Source: Flavonifractor porci (lineage in GTDB: Bacteria > Bacillota > Clostridia > Oscillospirales > Oscillospiraceae). Taken from it: a stretch of 64,000 nucleotides of DNA. The notes beneath the pieces were generated by a model that saw only the letters and a program-made list of their open reading frames with translations, was not told the DNA's origin and did not search any database. How positions within the stretch are numbered: the stretch's first letter is position 1; each line of letters begins with the position of its first letter. The stretch is taken from the NCBI RefSeq assembly GCF_037572415.1, contig NZ_JBBHLB010000002.1:62001-126000 (forward strand). The letters run 5' to 3'. Shown here piece after piece: positions 50,689 through 59,513 of the stretch. The position numbers and the translations under genes are program-made.

Positions 50689-52653
50689 TTATGCGTACTT
50701 CTTCAGGACGGCGGCACCCTTGGTCGTAATGGCCAGCTTGCGCTTGAAGATGCCCTTTTCCATCAGATAACCGCGGCGGGTCAGGTGAGAAGAAATGGCG
50801 GCCATGTGCATGGACTTGATGTGGTTCTTTTGCACGAATTCCGCCTGCTTTTCGGGGGAGTTCTGAACGATCTGGAGGAGCTGCAGATACATGGGGGACA
50901 GGCCGTCCTTCGCCATGTTTACCTCCTGGGAAGAGAGGGCGGGCAGGGTGGACAGACCCTTTTCGGTGATGGAGAAGGTATAGAACTTGGAGCCGCGCAG
51001 ACCGGCGCGCACCAGGTAGCCGCCCTGGTCCAGCTTCTCCACAGCCTGGCCGGAAGTCTTGGAGTCCACACCCAGAGCGTCGGTCAGGTCAGCCATGTAG
51101 CAGTGGCCCACCCGCAGCATCTCCAGGATACGCAGCTCCAGCTGGCCCAGGGAAACGGTGGTGCGGTTGGAGGCGGTGGGGACCCGCTCCCAGCCCTTCT
51201 GGCCATAGTACTTGGGGGTGCCCATGAGGGAGAAGAGCACAGCGGCCACAAAGGTGACCACCAGGCCCAGGGTAGCCAGATAGACATAGCGGCCCACATC
51301 AAAGATGCCCAGCAGCTGCAGAACGGTGAACACAGCCATAGTGATCATGCCGCAGAGAGCGCCGCCCAGCGCACCCTTGGAGTTGAAGCGGGGCCAGATG
51401 GCGCCCAGACCCAGCAGAACAGCGGGGGGAACCAGCCAGCAGTTTGCAAATGCGAAGAGGTAGGTGGGGCCGCCGGGGAACTGGCAGAACACGAAGGTGA
51501 CGATGCCCACCAGGAGCATGATGACCTTGGACATGGCCAGGCTCTTCTTGGCGTTGGCGTTGGGGTTGATGATGCGCTGGTAGATGTCGCGGTTGGCTAC
51601 GGCGGAGGCGCCCAGAGCGGAAGTGGAGGCGGTGGAGATGGAAGCGGCCACCGCGCTGATCACCACCAGAGAGCCAAACAGGGGGATAAAGGTGGTGGCG
51701 ATAAAGCCATAGGTGCCGGTGGGAGGAACGGCGCCGCCGTTCAGGGTCAGAGCGTCGGAGTGGAAGGCGCCCATGTAGCCGCCAATGAGGCACAGGGGGA
51801 TCATAAACACGATCAGCAGGATAAAGGCAGCGGAGACAAAGGACTTGCGGGCCACCTTCTCACTGCGGCAGTTGGCGACCTTCATCCAGTAGTAGTTGTT
51901 GCCCCACACCAGAGCTGCGGCGAAACAGATGATAAAGTTGAACAGAGAGGGATAGGTGAAGGCCATGCCGGGCATGGAGCCGACAAAGCCGTCGTTGGCA
52001 AAGGCGCCGGGAGCCCAGTTGGCCAGAATTACATCGGTCCAGCCAAAGCGGTTGGCCAGAAGGAAGAACACGGTGGGAACAACCACAACACCGATGGTGA
52101 TCTGGAACAGGTCGGTGATGGTGGTGGCCCACAGGCCGGAGATAAAGGTAAAGACAATGATGACCAGGAAGATAATGGCGGTGATGAGAGTACGGTTCCA
52201 GCCGGTGAAGGCGGCGATGTTGTCAACGCTGGAGACAACGTTGTTGGCCATGATGCCGCACATGCCGATCACGGAAGTGATGGCCACAACGGAGCGGGTG
52301 GCGCCGTCATAGCGCATTTCCAGAAACTCAGGCAGGGTCTGGGCGCCGCTGCGGCGGATAAAGTTGGAGTAGAGCAGGCCGAACAGCAGCAGGCCGCACA
52401 TGGAGTATACCACGCTCCAGGCCATACCGCCGAACAGACCGTACTGGACGGTAAAGCCGGGGGCCAGCGTAACGGTGGTACCGGCAAATCCGATGGCGCA
52501 CACGCCTACCGTATTGATGAGCGTGGAGATCTCACGGCCGGCCAGAACGAAGTCGTCGGACTCCTTGACCCAGCGCTTGCTGAACAGACCGGCACCGATG
52601 AGGATGCCGCAGAAAATTACAAAGATAATAATGAAAATTGCGTTAGCACTCAT
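50689..52653 (-). CDS. Sodium:solute symporter fused to two winged-helix domains
   Basis: A 654-residue fusion. Residues 1-490 are an SSS-family symporter with about thirteen hydrophobic segments (GAGLFSKRWVKESDDFVLAGREISTLINTVGVCAIGFAGTTV at the start; ISAVAASISTASTSALGASAVANRDIYQRI carries the Na+-site serines). From about residue 496 the protein turns soluble: a first winged helix (about 503-566, LELRILEMLRVGHCYMADLTDALGV) and a second (about 587-650, MYLQLLQIVQ... HMAAISSHLTRRGYLMEKGIF). Both read like MarR/PadR-type DNA-binding domains. The transporter may report substrate flux directly to DNA. Upstream neighbour: cyclase 1. Confidence 0.85.
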   Translation of the reverse strand: MSANAIFIIIFVIFCGILIGAGLFSKRWVKESDDFVLAGREISTLINTVGVCAIGFAGTTVTLAPGFTVQYGLFGGMAWSVVYSMCGLLLFGLLYSNFIRRSGAQTLPEFLEMRYDGATRSVVAITSVIGMCGIMANNVVSSVDNIAAFTGWNRTLITAIIFLVIIVFTFISGLWATTITDLFQITIGVVVVPTVFFLLANRFGWTDVILANWAPGAFANDGFVGSMPGMAFTYPSLFNFIICFAAALVWGNNYYWMKVANCRSEKVARKSFVSAAFILLIVFMIPLCLIGGYMGAFHSDALTLNGGAVPPTGTYGFIATTFIPLFGSLVVISAVAASISTASTSALGASAVANRDIYQRIINPNANAKKSLAMSKVIMLLVGIVTFVFCQFPGGPTYLFAFANCWLVPPAVLLGLGAIWPRFNSKGALGGALCGMITMAVFTVLQLLGIFDVGRYVYLATLGLVVTFVAAVLFSLMGTPKYYGQKGWERVPTASNRTTVSLGQLELRILEMLRVGHCYMADLTDALGVDSKTSGQAVEKLDQGGYLVRAGLRGSKFYTFSITEKGLSTLPALSSQEVNMAKDGLSPMYLQLLQIVQNSPEKQAEFVQKNHIKSMHMAAISSHLTRRGYLMEKGIFKRKLAITTKGAAVLKKYA

Positions 52654-52669
52654 TGGGGTTCACCTCGCA

Positions 52670-53443
52670 TTACGGATTCAGAATGGCCACGGCACGACAC
52701 CAGCCGGCGCTGGCGCCCTTGACGTTGACAGGAAGACAGTGGACCTGGTAGCCGGTAAAGGGCAGCTGGTCCAGATTGGTCAGCTTCTCCAGGTGGCAGT
52801 ATGCTTTGCGGCGGCCCACTCTATGCGCTTCCCAAATAATGGAGGTATCGCCGCTCTTGGCAAACTCCTCCGCCTCGATGGGCAGAGGCACGTCCCAGCT
52901 CCAGCCGTCAGTGCCCATGACCTTCACGCCGTGGTCGATGAGCCACTCGGTGGCCTCGGCGCTCATGCCGGCTCCGGCGGTCAGATACTTTGCAGTGCCC
53001 CAGTGCTGGTCCGCGCCGGTCTGCAGCAGGACGATGTCGCCCTCCTTGGGAGTGTAGCCTGCTTTGGAGAAGTAATCCTCCAAATCGGCCGCGGTGATCT
53101 TGTATCCGTCAGGCTTGTCCCGGAAATCCACCTTGACGCCATTGCCGATGCACCACTCCAGAGGCACTTCGTCGATGGTCCAGGCGGGCTCACCGTTGTT
53201 CATGGTGGGGTAGAAGTGGTAGGGAGCGTCCAGATGGGTGCCGGAGTGGGTGGTCAGGTGCACATTCTCAATGGCCCAGCCATTTCCTTCCGGCAGATCG
53301 TCCACGGAAATGCCGCCGTTGAAATAGGTGGTCATAATTTTTGCAGTATCCTTGTGCCGCAGAAATTCCACATGGGGCACCTGAGGCGGGGGATCACTGG
53401 GCAGCCCGTCCTCAACGGGAATGGAAAGGTCAATGATTTTCAT
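52670..53443 (-). CDS. Cyclase-family metal-dependent hydrolase, copy 1
   Basis: A 257-residue member of the cyclase/kynurenine formamidase-like family. The metal motif HLTTHSGTHLDAPYHF lies near residue 65 and a second conserved block is VKVMGTDGWSWDVPLP. Members hydrolyse amide or lactone-type bonds, for example N-formylkynurenine or cyclic imides. The substrate here is open. AGAGGAGCCTTATTT precedes the ATG at 53443, and a sigma-54 promoter lies about 50 bases upstream. First gene of the operon with the symporter and BKACE 1. Confidence 0.85.
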   Translation of the reverse strand: MKIIDLSIPVEDGLPSDPPPQVPHVEFLRHKDTAKIMTTYFNGGISVDDLPEGNGWAIENVHLTTHSGTHLDAPYHFYPTMNNGEPAWTIDEVPLEWCIGNGVKVDFRDKPDGYKITAADLEDYFSKAGYTPKEGDIVLLQTGADQHWGTAKYLTAGAGMSAEATEWLIDHGVKVMGTDGWSWDVPLPIEAEEFAKSGDTSIIWEAHRVGRRKAYCHLEKLTNLDQLPFTGYQVHCLPVNVKGASAGWCRAVAILNP

Positions 53444-53493
53444 AAATAAGGCTCCTCTCTTATTTTGAACTTTGTCGTACGCCTGATATATTA

Positions 53494-53511
53494 AAGCAAA
53501 TGGAATGCCAA
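53494..53511 (-). promoter_or_regulatory. Sigma-54 promoter of the cyclase-symporter-BKACE operon
   Basis: The minus strand reads TTGGCATTCCATTTGCTT: the -24 GG (53508-53509) and -12 GC (53496-53497) are exactly 10 bases apart, and TGGCA-N6-TTGCT fits the consensus. A sigma-54 activator gene lies divergently upstream. Confidence 0.8.
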
Positions 53512-53574
53512 CTATACGAGAGGGGCTCAAAGCCCTGAAATCTGAGAAGTTCCGGGAAAATGGCTCAAAAAAAT

Positions 53575-53614
53575 AAACGGGGATATGTCAGGAAAAGCTG
53601 ACATATCCCCGTTT
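53575..53614. promoter_or_regulatory. 17-bp inverted repeat, candidate activator site or hairpin
   Basis: AAACGGGGATATGTCAG pairs with CTGACATATCCCCGTTT across 6 bases. It is centred about 110 bp upstream of the expected sigma-54 start, where enhancer-like sites for NtrC-type activators sit. It ends no gene on either strand. Elsewhere in 53444-53786 I see only AT-rich promoter-like sequence. Confidence 0.55.
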
Positions 53615-53786
53615 GTAACGAGAACGATAAGATAAAAATACTGGAGATTCAATAGGTACAGCTTGATATGTATGGATAATCTTACATGTAAATGATACAT
53701 TACATTATGGGAGAAAAAGTTTGAAAAATCATTAAAAAGTTGAAAATACAGAATGTTTATGATAAAATAGTAAATGAGGTGGAAAT

Positions 53787-55163
53787 ATGCGGGATGTTAT
53801 GGATTCAAAGACCATGCGGGAATTTATTGATAGCCTGGATGGCGCGGCGGTGCTGGACGCACAGGGGACGTATACCTATGTCAGTCCCGGATGGGAGAGA
53901 TTCACCGGCTTGCCTGCGGAACAGGCCCTTGGAAAAAAGGTGTGGGACCTGGTTCCTGATACCCATGCCAGAGAGGTGTTCCGGACCAAAAAGCCGGTGT
54001 TTGCAAAAGTAGTGCGGTCCCACGGTGTGCCCGCTTTTACAAGTTATTATCCCCGGCTGGCGGCGGATGGCTCTGTACAGGGGCTGTTCCTGTATATCAT
54101 GTTCCAGGGCGAGGATTACGCCAGAGATCTGATGGAACGGCTGAACGCGCTGACCAGCAAGGTGGAGTTTTATAAACAGGAGCTGTCCAGGGAACGGGGG
54201 GCAAAGTATAGTCTGGACAACATCATCGGCGAGAGCGAAGCGGTCCGGAATCTGAAGGAGCAGATCATCCGGGCCTCCCGCTCATCCTCCACGGTGCTCA
54301 TCGAGGGGGAGACCGGCAGCGGCAAAGAGCTGATCGCCCATGCCATACACACCCTCAGCCCCAGAAGCACCGGCAATTTTGTGCGGGTAAACTGCTCTGC
54401 CATTCCTGCGGAACTGCTGGAGTCAGAGTTTTTTGGCTATTCTGCGGGGGCCTTTACCGGCGCGTCCAAACGCGGAAAGCTGGGCCGTTTTGAACTGGCA
54501 AACGGCGGCTCCATTTTCCTGGATGAGGTCAACCTTTTGAGCACCACCATGCAGCCCAAGTTCCTTCGTGTGCTGCAGGAGCGGGAAATTGACCCTGTGG
54601 GCGGCCTGAAAAGCGTGCCCATCGACGTGCGTGTGATCGCCGCCTCCAACATCCCGCTGGAGACGCTGGTGGAGTCCGGCCAGTTCCGTCAGGATCTCTA
54701 TTACCGACTGAACGTCATCTCCATCTGTGCGCCGCCCCTCCGGGAACGAATGGAGGACATCCCGCTGCTGGCAGATCATTTTATCCAGCGGTTCAACCGG
54801 GAGCTTGGTATGATGGTCCAGGGGATCGGGGCGGACGCCCTGAAGCTGCTCCAGGAATATCACTGGCCGGGAAATATCCGGGAGATGCAGAATGCCATTG
54901 AACGGGCCATGAACCTGACCAAGGGGCCGTTTTTGCGCCGGGAGGATTTTCTGCATCTGGAGCAAAGGGTCCGGGCGGAAAAGCGGCGGGAGCTGCCGGG
55001 GGATATGTCCTACCAGCTGCGCCCGGCAAAGCAGGCCTTTGAAAAAGAGTTCATACAGGCGGCGCTGGATGCGGCGGGGGGAAACCGCGCCAAAGCGGCC
55101 CGGATGCTGGGCATCTCCCGCACCGTTTTGTATGATAAACTGGCCGATTATCATCTGGATTGA
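53787..55163 (+). CDS. Sigma-54-dependent transcriptional activator with PAS domain
   Basis: A 458-residue NtrC-type activator. An N-terminal PAS domain (about residues 10-115, FIDSLDGAAVLDAQGTYTYVSPGWERFTG) senses a ligand or redox state. A short coiled linker leads to the AAA+ domain (about 140-375) with Walker A GETGSGKE, the sigma-54-contact loop GAFTGA, Walker B IFLDEVNLL and LPPLRER-type motif. A Fis-like HTH (AALDAAGGNRAKAARMLGISRTVLYDKL) ends the protein. GAGGTGGAAAT precedes the ATG. Divergent from the cyclase operon, which has a sigma-54 promoter, so it is its probable activator. Confidence 0.93.
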   Translation: MRDVMDSKTMREFIDSLDGAAVLDAQGTYTYVSPGWERFTGLPAEQALGKKVWDLVPDTHAREVFRTKKPVFAKVVRSHGVPAFTSYYPRLAADGSVQGLFLYIMFQGEDYARDLMERLNALTSKVEFYKQELSRERGAKYSLDNIIGESEAVRNLKEQIIRASRSSSTVLIEGETGSGKELIAHAIHTLSPRSTGNFVRVNCSAIPAELLESEFFGYSAGAFTGASKRGKLGRFELANGGSIFLDEVNLLSTTMQPKFLRVLQEREIDPVGGLKSVPIDVRVIAASNIPLETLVESGQFRQDLYYRLNVISICAPPLRERMEDIPLLADHFIQRFNRELGMMVQGIGADALKLLQEYHWPGNIREMQNAIERAMNLTKGPFLRREDFLHLEQRVRAEKRRELPGDMSYQLRPAKQAFEKEFIQAALDAAGGNRAKAARMLGISRTVLYDKLADYHLD

Positions 55164-55193
55164 CAATTCGCCGGTAGTACAGGTCAAAAAAGT

Positions 55194-55230
55194 AAAAAAT
55201 ACGTGGAGCGATTCGCTCCACGTATTTTTT
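55194..55230. terminator. Bidirectional terminator
   Basis: A perfect 17-bp stem (arm AAAAAATACGTGGAGCG) with 3-base loop and T-runs on both strands. Confidence 0.9.
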
Positions 55231-55241
55231 ATCCGGTCAGA

Positions 55242-56090
55242 TTACTTCAGGCTGAGGATCTCGCGGGCCTCGGCGGGCGTGGCAACCTGCTTGCCGAACT
55301 CCTCGATGACGCGGCGGGCGCGGTCCACGAACTGGACGTTGCTCTGAGCCAGCTGGCCCTTGGCGTACATGACGTTGTCCTCCATGCCCACACGGATGTG
55401 GCCGCCCAGGGCCACGGCGCCGTACAGCATGGTCATGGCGGAGTGACCCACGCCGAAGCAGCTCCAGGTGGAGCCGGGGCAGAGGGACTCCATGGTCTCC
55501 TTCATGAAGATCAGGTTCTTCATGGTGCCGGGGATGCCGTTGGCGCAGCCCATGCAGAACTGGAAGTGCAGGGGCCCCTTGAGGACGCCCTTCTTCAGGT
55601 AGTACTGGGCGTTGGCAATCATGCCGGGGTCAAAGGCCTCGATCTCGGGCTTGACGCCCCACTCCTGCATGTTCTTGCCCAGTTCCTCCAGGAAGGCGGG
55701 GGGATTGAGGAAGAGGGAGGTGTGCAGCCAGTTCATGGAGCCGCAGTCGTAGGAGCCCATCTCAGGGCGCAGCTCCTTCAGGTGGATCTGGCGGGTCTCG
55801 TCGGTGGCGTTCAGGTCGCCGGAGGTGGTCATGTTCAGGATGATGTCGCAGTCGGGGTGGTTGGAGCGGAGCAGTTCCACGGTCTCGCGGAACTTCTCCT
55901 TATCCATGGTGCCCTTGCCCTGGTCGTCGCGCATGTGCAGGTGAGCCACAGCAGCGCCGGCCTTCCAGCAGGCGTACACGTCCTCGGCGATCTCGGCGGG
56001 AGTCATAGGGACGTTGGGGTTGTTCTCCTTGGTGGGCCAGGCGCCGGTGGTGGCCACGGTGATAATGGTCTTATTCTTCAGATCAGCCAT
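55242..56090 (-). CDS. Beta-keto acid cleavage enzyme (BKACE/DUF849), copy 2
   Basis: A 282-residue enzyme with a slightly different first few residues (MADLKNKTII) and otherwise the same protein as copy 1. The nucleotide differences that I can see are synonymous and lie mostly in the first third of the gene. It is the last gene of the operon cupin, SDR, HAD, cyclase 2, BKACE 2, but a hairpin-bearing gap of 120 bases separates it from cyclase 2. AAAGGA lies about 13 bases before the ATG. Confidence 0.92.
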   Translation of the reverse strand: MADLKNKTIITVATTGAWPTKENNPNVPMTPAEIAEDVYACWKAGAAVAHLHMRDDQGKGTMDKEKFRETVELLRSNHPDCDIILNMTTSGDLNATDETRQIHLKELRPEMGSYDCGSMNWLHTSLFLNPPAFLEELGKNMQEWGVKPEIEAFDPGMIANAQYYLKKGVLKGPLHFQFCMGCANGIPGTMKNLIFMKETMESLCPGSTWSCFGVGHSAMTMLYGAVALGGHIRVGMEDNVMYAKGQLAQSNVQFVDRARRVIEEFGKQVATPAEAREILSLK

Positions 56091-56126
56091 GATCGTTCAA
56101 AGTCCTTTCTGAATCAGGATACCGCA

Positions 56127-56156
56127 TAAAGCGGCGGGCGACTGCCCGCCGCTTTA
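56127..56156. repeat. 13-bp intergenic inverted repeat
   Basis: TAAAGCGGCGGGC / GCCCGCCGCTTTA with a 4-base loop, between cyclase 2 and BKACE 2. There is no T-run on the minus strand, so it may protect or separate parts of the message rather than end it. Confidence 0.6.
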
Positions 56157-56210
56157 CGTTCGGCATGGAATGGGATGGAAGGGAATTAGGAAAGTGGTTG
56201 GAACAAAGAA

Positions 56211-57221
56211 TTACTTGTTGCGATTGAACAGCTTCTGGATGTACTCCAGACCGCTGGCGCCGTGGCCGTCCTCATCGGCATAGCCGGTGCCGCCGTACTT
56301 GTAGGTGCGGTCGGGCACGGAGGGATCGATGTTCTCCTCGTCGATGAAAGCCACGCAGCGGGACATGGCGCCGTCGCCCATGTACCAGCGCAGAGGGAAG
56401 CAGAAGAACTGAAACACGGTGCCGGGCTTGATCTTGTCCAGATCGCCGCCCAGGTTCTCAACGCCCACGATGCCGTGACCCAGCATCTCCTTGTGGCAGG
56501 GCTCCCAGGTGCCCCACACGCCCAGGTTCTCCAGCTCGCCGAACTTCTCGTCGTAAGCGGCCTGGCCGTGGATGCCGATGTACTCGAACTTATCGAACTC
56601 GGCATAGGCCTCCTCGCCGAAGAGCTCCTTGTACTCCTCAGTGATGGGCTTGCCGGTGGCGCCCAGCAGGTTCATGCGGGTCATGCCGTTGTTGCCCATG
56701 GCGGTGTGCAGGGGGTGATCCAGAGCCTGGCCGTCCATGGCCACGCACTTCACGCCGTGCTTCACGAACCACTTGCCGGCGTCAATGCCGGTGCCGATGG
56801 CGTAGTGATAGTAGGCCTTGGAGTCGTCGAACAGGCGGTGCATACCGGTGTTCAGGCACAGAACCTTGCCCTTCAGGGAAGCGGGATCCACACCCCACTT
56901 CTTGCAGGCCTCGTCCAGGTGCTTGTCGGTGATCAGGGTCCAGGGCTCCACGTCCAGCTTCAGCACAACAGCCTCGCCGGTGTAGGCGTCGATGGGCATC
57001 TCGTGGGTGTAGCGAGCGCGGCGGCCGTCGAACTCATACTCCATGACGTGACGGGGCGCGTCGCAGTGGGTGCCGGTGTGCATGGTGCAGGTGATCTTGG
57101 AAGTCAGAACGCCGCCCTTGGCCATGGTGTGAGCGTTGGTGATTTCGGGCTTGTCAAAGTAGGGCCAGCGGGGAATCTCAGCGCTGAAGGGGTGGGTCAG
57201 ATCAACATAAACTTTACCCAT
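56211..57221 (-). CDS. Cyclase-family metal-dependent hydrolase, copy 2
   Basis: A 336-residue protein of the cyclase family with the metal motif MHTGTHCDAPRHVMEY near residue 48 and VKCVAMDGQALDHPLHTAMG further on. It is about 80 residues longer than the first cyclase and only distantly similar, so it likely acts on another intermediate. AAGGAGGCACCTGTT precedes the ATG. It sits between HAD and BKACE 2 in the operon. Confidence 0.85.
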   Translation of the reverse strand: MGKVYVDLTHPFSAEIPRWPYFDKPEITNAHTMAKGGVLTSKITCTMHTGTHCDAPRHVMEYEFDGRRARYTHEMPIDAYTGEAVVLKLDVEPWTLITDKHLDEACKKWGVDPASLKGKVLCLNTGMHRLFDDSKAYYHYAIGTGIDAGKWFVKHGVKCVAMDGQALDHPLHTAMGNNGMTRMNLLGATGKPITEEYKELFGEEAYAEFDKFEYIGIHGQAAYDEKFGELENLGVWGTWEPCHKEMLGHGIVGVENLGGDLDKIKPGTVFQFFCFPLRWYMGDGAMSRCVAFIDEENIDPSVPDRTYKYGGTGYADEDGHGASGLEYIQKLFNRNK

Positions 57222-57272
57222 AACAGGTGCCTCCTTGAATGTAAGTCAAAATCTTAAGACAGACCGGATGGC

Positions 57273-58202
57273 TTACTTGCCGTACAGCATCCGGATCAGG
57301 TACTCGTTGAGATCGGCGTTGGACTTGGCGACCTGCTCGGGGGTCCACTTCTGGAAGCCCTCGCCGGTCTTGAAGCCGATCTTGCCTTCCTCCCGCAGCT
57401 GCTTGAGCAGGGGAGAGGGCTTGTGGGAATCCTCCAGATCCTGGAGGATGTAGTTGTGAATGTTGTAGGTCAGGTCGGTGCCCACCATGTCGGCGTTCTC
57501 CATGGGGCCCAGCTGGGGCAGACGGAGGCCGAAGGAGTAGCGCACCGCCTCGTCCACGGTGGCGGCATCGGCGATGCCGTTCTCCACGATGGAAATGGCC
57601 TCACGCCACAGGGCGTGCTGCATCCGGTTGGCAATGAAGCCGGGCACGTCCTTCTTGCACAGCACGGGGCGTTTACCCACGGAGCGCAGGACCTCCATCA
57701 CAGTCTGAGCAGTCTCATCGGAGGAAGCGTCAGACTTGACCACCTCCACCAGGGGGATCAGGTGGCCGGGGTTCCAGAAGTGGGTGCCCACGAAGCGCTG
57801 GCGGTGCTTGAGCTCAGCGGAGATCTCGCTGGGGCTCATCACGGAGGAGTTGGTGCAGAAGATGGTGTCCTCGGCGCAGCGCTCCTCCAGCTTGGCAAAG
57901 GTGTCCCGCTTGATCTTCATGTCCTCGAACACAGCCTCGATCACGAAGTCGGCGTTCTTGACGATGTCGCTGTCGATATCGTTGGTGAAGGAGATGCGGG
58001 AGAGCCGGTCAGAAAGTTCGGCCTCGGTGATGACGCCCTTCTCCACCAGCTGCTTGGTGTTGGTGCGGATACCGGCCTCCACATCGGTGGGGTACAGATC
58101 GTACATACCCACCTGGAAGTCGGGGTTGGAAGCGAACACGAAGCCGATGTTCTTGCCCATCATGCCCGCGCCGCAGATCAGGATATTCTTAATGTTCTTC
58201 AT
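57273..58202 (-). CDS. 3-hydroxyacyl-CoA dehydrogenase family protein
   Basis: A 309-residue NAD-dependent dehydrogenase. The Rossmann motif ILICGAGMMGKNIG is at about residues 7-20, ADFVIEAVFEDMKIKRDTFAKLE and the catalytic FVGTHFWNPGHLIPLVEVV follow, and KDVPGFIANRMQHALWREA begins the C-terminal helical domain. Relatives include carnitine and hydroxybutyryl dehydrogenases, so free hydroxy acids are also possible substrates. Oxidation of a 3-hydroxy acid here would produce the keto acid required by the BKACE enzymes. Confidence 0.9.
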   Translation of the reverse strand: MKNIKNILICGAGMMGKNIGFVFASNPDFQVGMYDLYPTDVEAGIRTNTKQLVEKGVITEAELSDRLSRISFTNDIDSDIVKNADFVIEAVFEDMKIKRDTFAKLEERCAEDTIFCTNSSVMSPSEISAELKHRQRFVGTHFWNPGHLIPLVEVVKSDASSDETAQTVMEVLRSVGKRPVLCKKDVPGFIANRMQHALWREAISIVENGIADAATVDEAVRYSFGLRLPQLGPMENADMVGTDLTYNIHNYILQDLEDSHKPSPLLKQLREEGKIGFKTGEGFQKWTPEQVAKSNADLNEYLIRMLYGK

Positions 58203-58234
58203 TGCGTTATGCCGTCCTTCCCGTCAAGCGGAAA

Positions 58235-59044
58235 TTACACCACCAGGTAACCGCCGGAGCAGTCGCAGTTGCTGCCGGTGATGAAGTTGGAGGCGTCGGA
58301 GGACAGGAACAGAGCGTAACCAACGAAGTCGTCGGGCTCGCCCAGACGGCCGATGGGCTCGCGGTTCAGGAAGTTCTTGTACACGGCGGACTCGGGATCG
58401 AACATCCACTCGGTCAGGTCGGAACGGAACACGGTGGGGCAGATGGAGTTGACGTTGATGTGGTACTTGGCGGACAGGTCGCAGGCCAGGCAGGACACCA
58501 TCAGGTCGGCGCCGCCCTTGGAGGTGCAGTAACCGGTGTAGCCGGCCATGCCGCGCTTGGAGCGCTGAGAGGTCACAATGACCATCTTGCCGCGCTTGGT
58601 GTTGTCAGCCTCGTACTGAGCCACCATCTGATGGGCAACGTACTTGGTCACGATGTACACGCTCTTGCAGTCGGCGTCCATAATGTACTGCCAGTCGGCA
58701 ACGGACTGCTCCAGCACGTTCTGGGGCTTGTTGTAGCCGTGGGAGACAGCCAGGATGTCGATGCAGCCGTACTGAGCCACGCAGGCCTTCACCAGAGCGT
58801 CCACGTCCTCCTCCTTGGCGGGATCGGCCACGAAGTAGGCGCAGTCAATGCCTTCGGCCTTGAACTCCTCCTCCAGAGCCTTCAGCTTGGCGTCGTTGCG
58901 GCCGGTCATAAAGACCTTGGCGCCGGCGTAGCCGTAAGCCTTGGCCAGCACGCAGCCCAGAGCGCCGGTAGCGCCGGTGACCAGGGCAACCTTGCCCTTG
59001 ACGGAGAACATATGCTCAACAAAATCCTTATTCACAGGAACCAT
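58235..59044 (-). CDS. Short-chain dehydrogenase/reductase
   Basis: A 269-residue SDR. The nucleotide motif TGATGALG is at about residues 23-30, the catalytic Ser in TSQRSKRGMAGYTGYCTSKGG with the Y-x3-K pair (YCTSK), and ICPTVFRSDLTEWMF after it. It oxidises a secondary alcohol with NAD(P). The usual NNAG is changed to AVSHGYN. TAAGGAGGAAATCACC precedes the ATG. Second gene of the operon. Confidence 0.88.
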   Translation of the reverse strand: MVPVNKDFVEHMFSVKGKVALVTGATGALGCVLAKAYGYAGAKVFMTGRNDAKLKALEEEFKAEGIDCAYFVADPAKEEDVDALVKACVAQYGCIDILAVSHGYNKPQNVLEQSVADWQYIMDADCKSVYIVTKYVAHQMVAQYEADNTKRGKMVIVTSQRSKRGMAGYTGYCTSKGGADLMVSCLACDLSAKYHINVNSICPTVFRSDLTEWMFDPESAVYKNFLNREPIGRLGEPDDFVGYALFLSSDASNFITGSNCDCSGGYLVV

Positions 59045-59081
59045 GGTGATTTCCTCCTTATAATCTGTGGGTGAGCCGGAA

Positions 59082-59432
59082 TCAGGCGTTGGGGTAGTTG
59101 ATGATGACCAGCATACGGGCGGGCAGGTTGCTCTCGTTCATCAGGCCCCGGCCCTCGTTGGGGGGGAAGGAGATGGACTCATCCTTGTGGATGACGTACT
59201 TCTTGCCGTCCTTATCGGTAACGGTCATCTCGCCCTCCAGGACGTAGTAGACCTTCTCCAGCGGGTTGTCCTCGTAAGCCCACTCAGCGCCGCCGCCAGG
59301 CAGAAAGGTGGAAACGCCCACCCAGAACTTCTCGGCGCCAGTCTCTTCCTTGCCGTGAATGCGCATGGCCACCATGTTGAAATGACCGGCAGCCTCGTAA
59401 GACTTGAGCTCCTCAACAGTACGCTTGACCAT
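59082..59432 (-). CDS. Cupin-domain protein
   Basis: A 116-residue single-domain cupin. The first motif includes LPGGGAEWAYEDNPLEKVYYVLEGEMTV, where the usual metal His pair (HxH) appears replaced, and the second DESISFPPNEGRGLMN also lacks the typical His. It may bind a ligand without metal or be an isomerase-like partner. AAAAGGAGCGGATTTCAA precedes the ATG at 59432. First gene of the operon controlled by promoter B. Confidence 0.8.
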   Translation of the reverse strand: MVKRTVEELKSYEAAGHFNMVAMRIHGKEETGAEKFWVGVSTFLPGGGAEWAYEDNPLEKVYYVLEGEMTVTDKDGKKYVIHKDESISFPPNEGRGLMNESNLPARMLVIINYPNA

Positions 59433-59513
59433 TTGAAATCCGCTCCTTTTAGCTGTTTTAGATGTGTTTTGTGTCTTTGCCAGGCCCTTTGGCCTGGCAC
59501 TTTGTCTGGTCAT

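Noticed and set aside
50785..52722. Long open frame on the plus strand opposite the symporter
   Set aside because: His/Gly/Gln-rich translation typical of an antisense shadow in GC-rich DNA; the minus strand has clear SSS motifs and a ribosome site.
53575..53614. Terminator of a gene in the divergent region
   Set aside because: No gene on either strand ends there, so an activator site or an isolated hairpin is more plausible.
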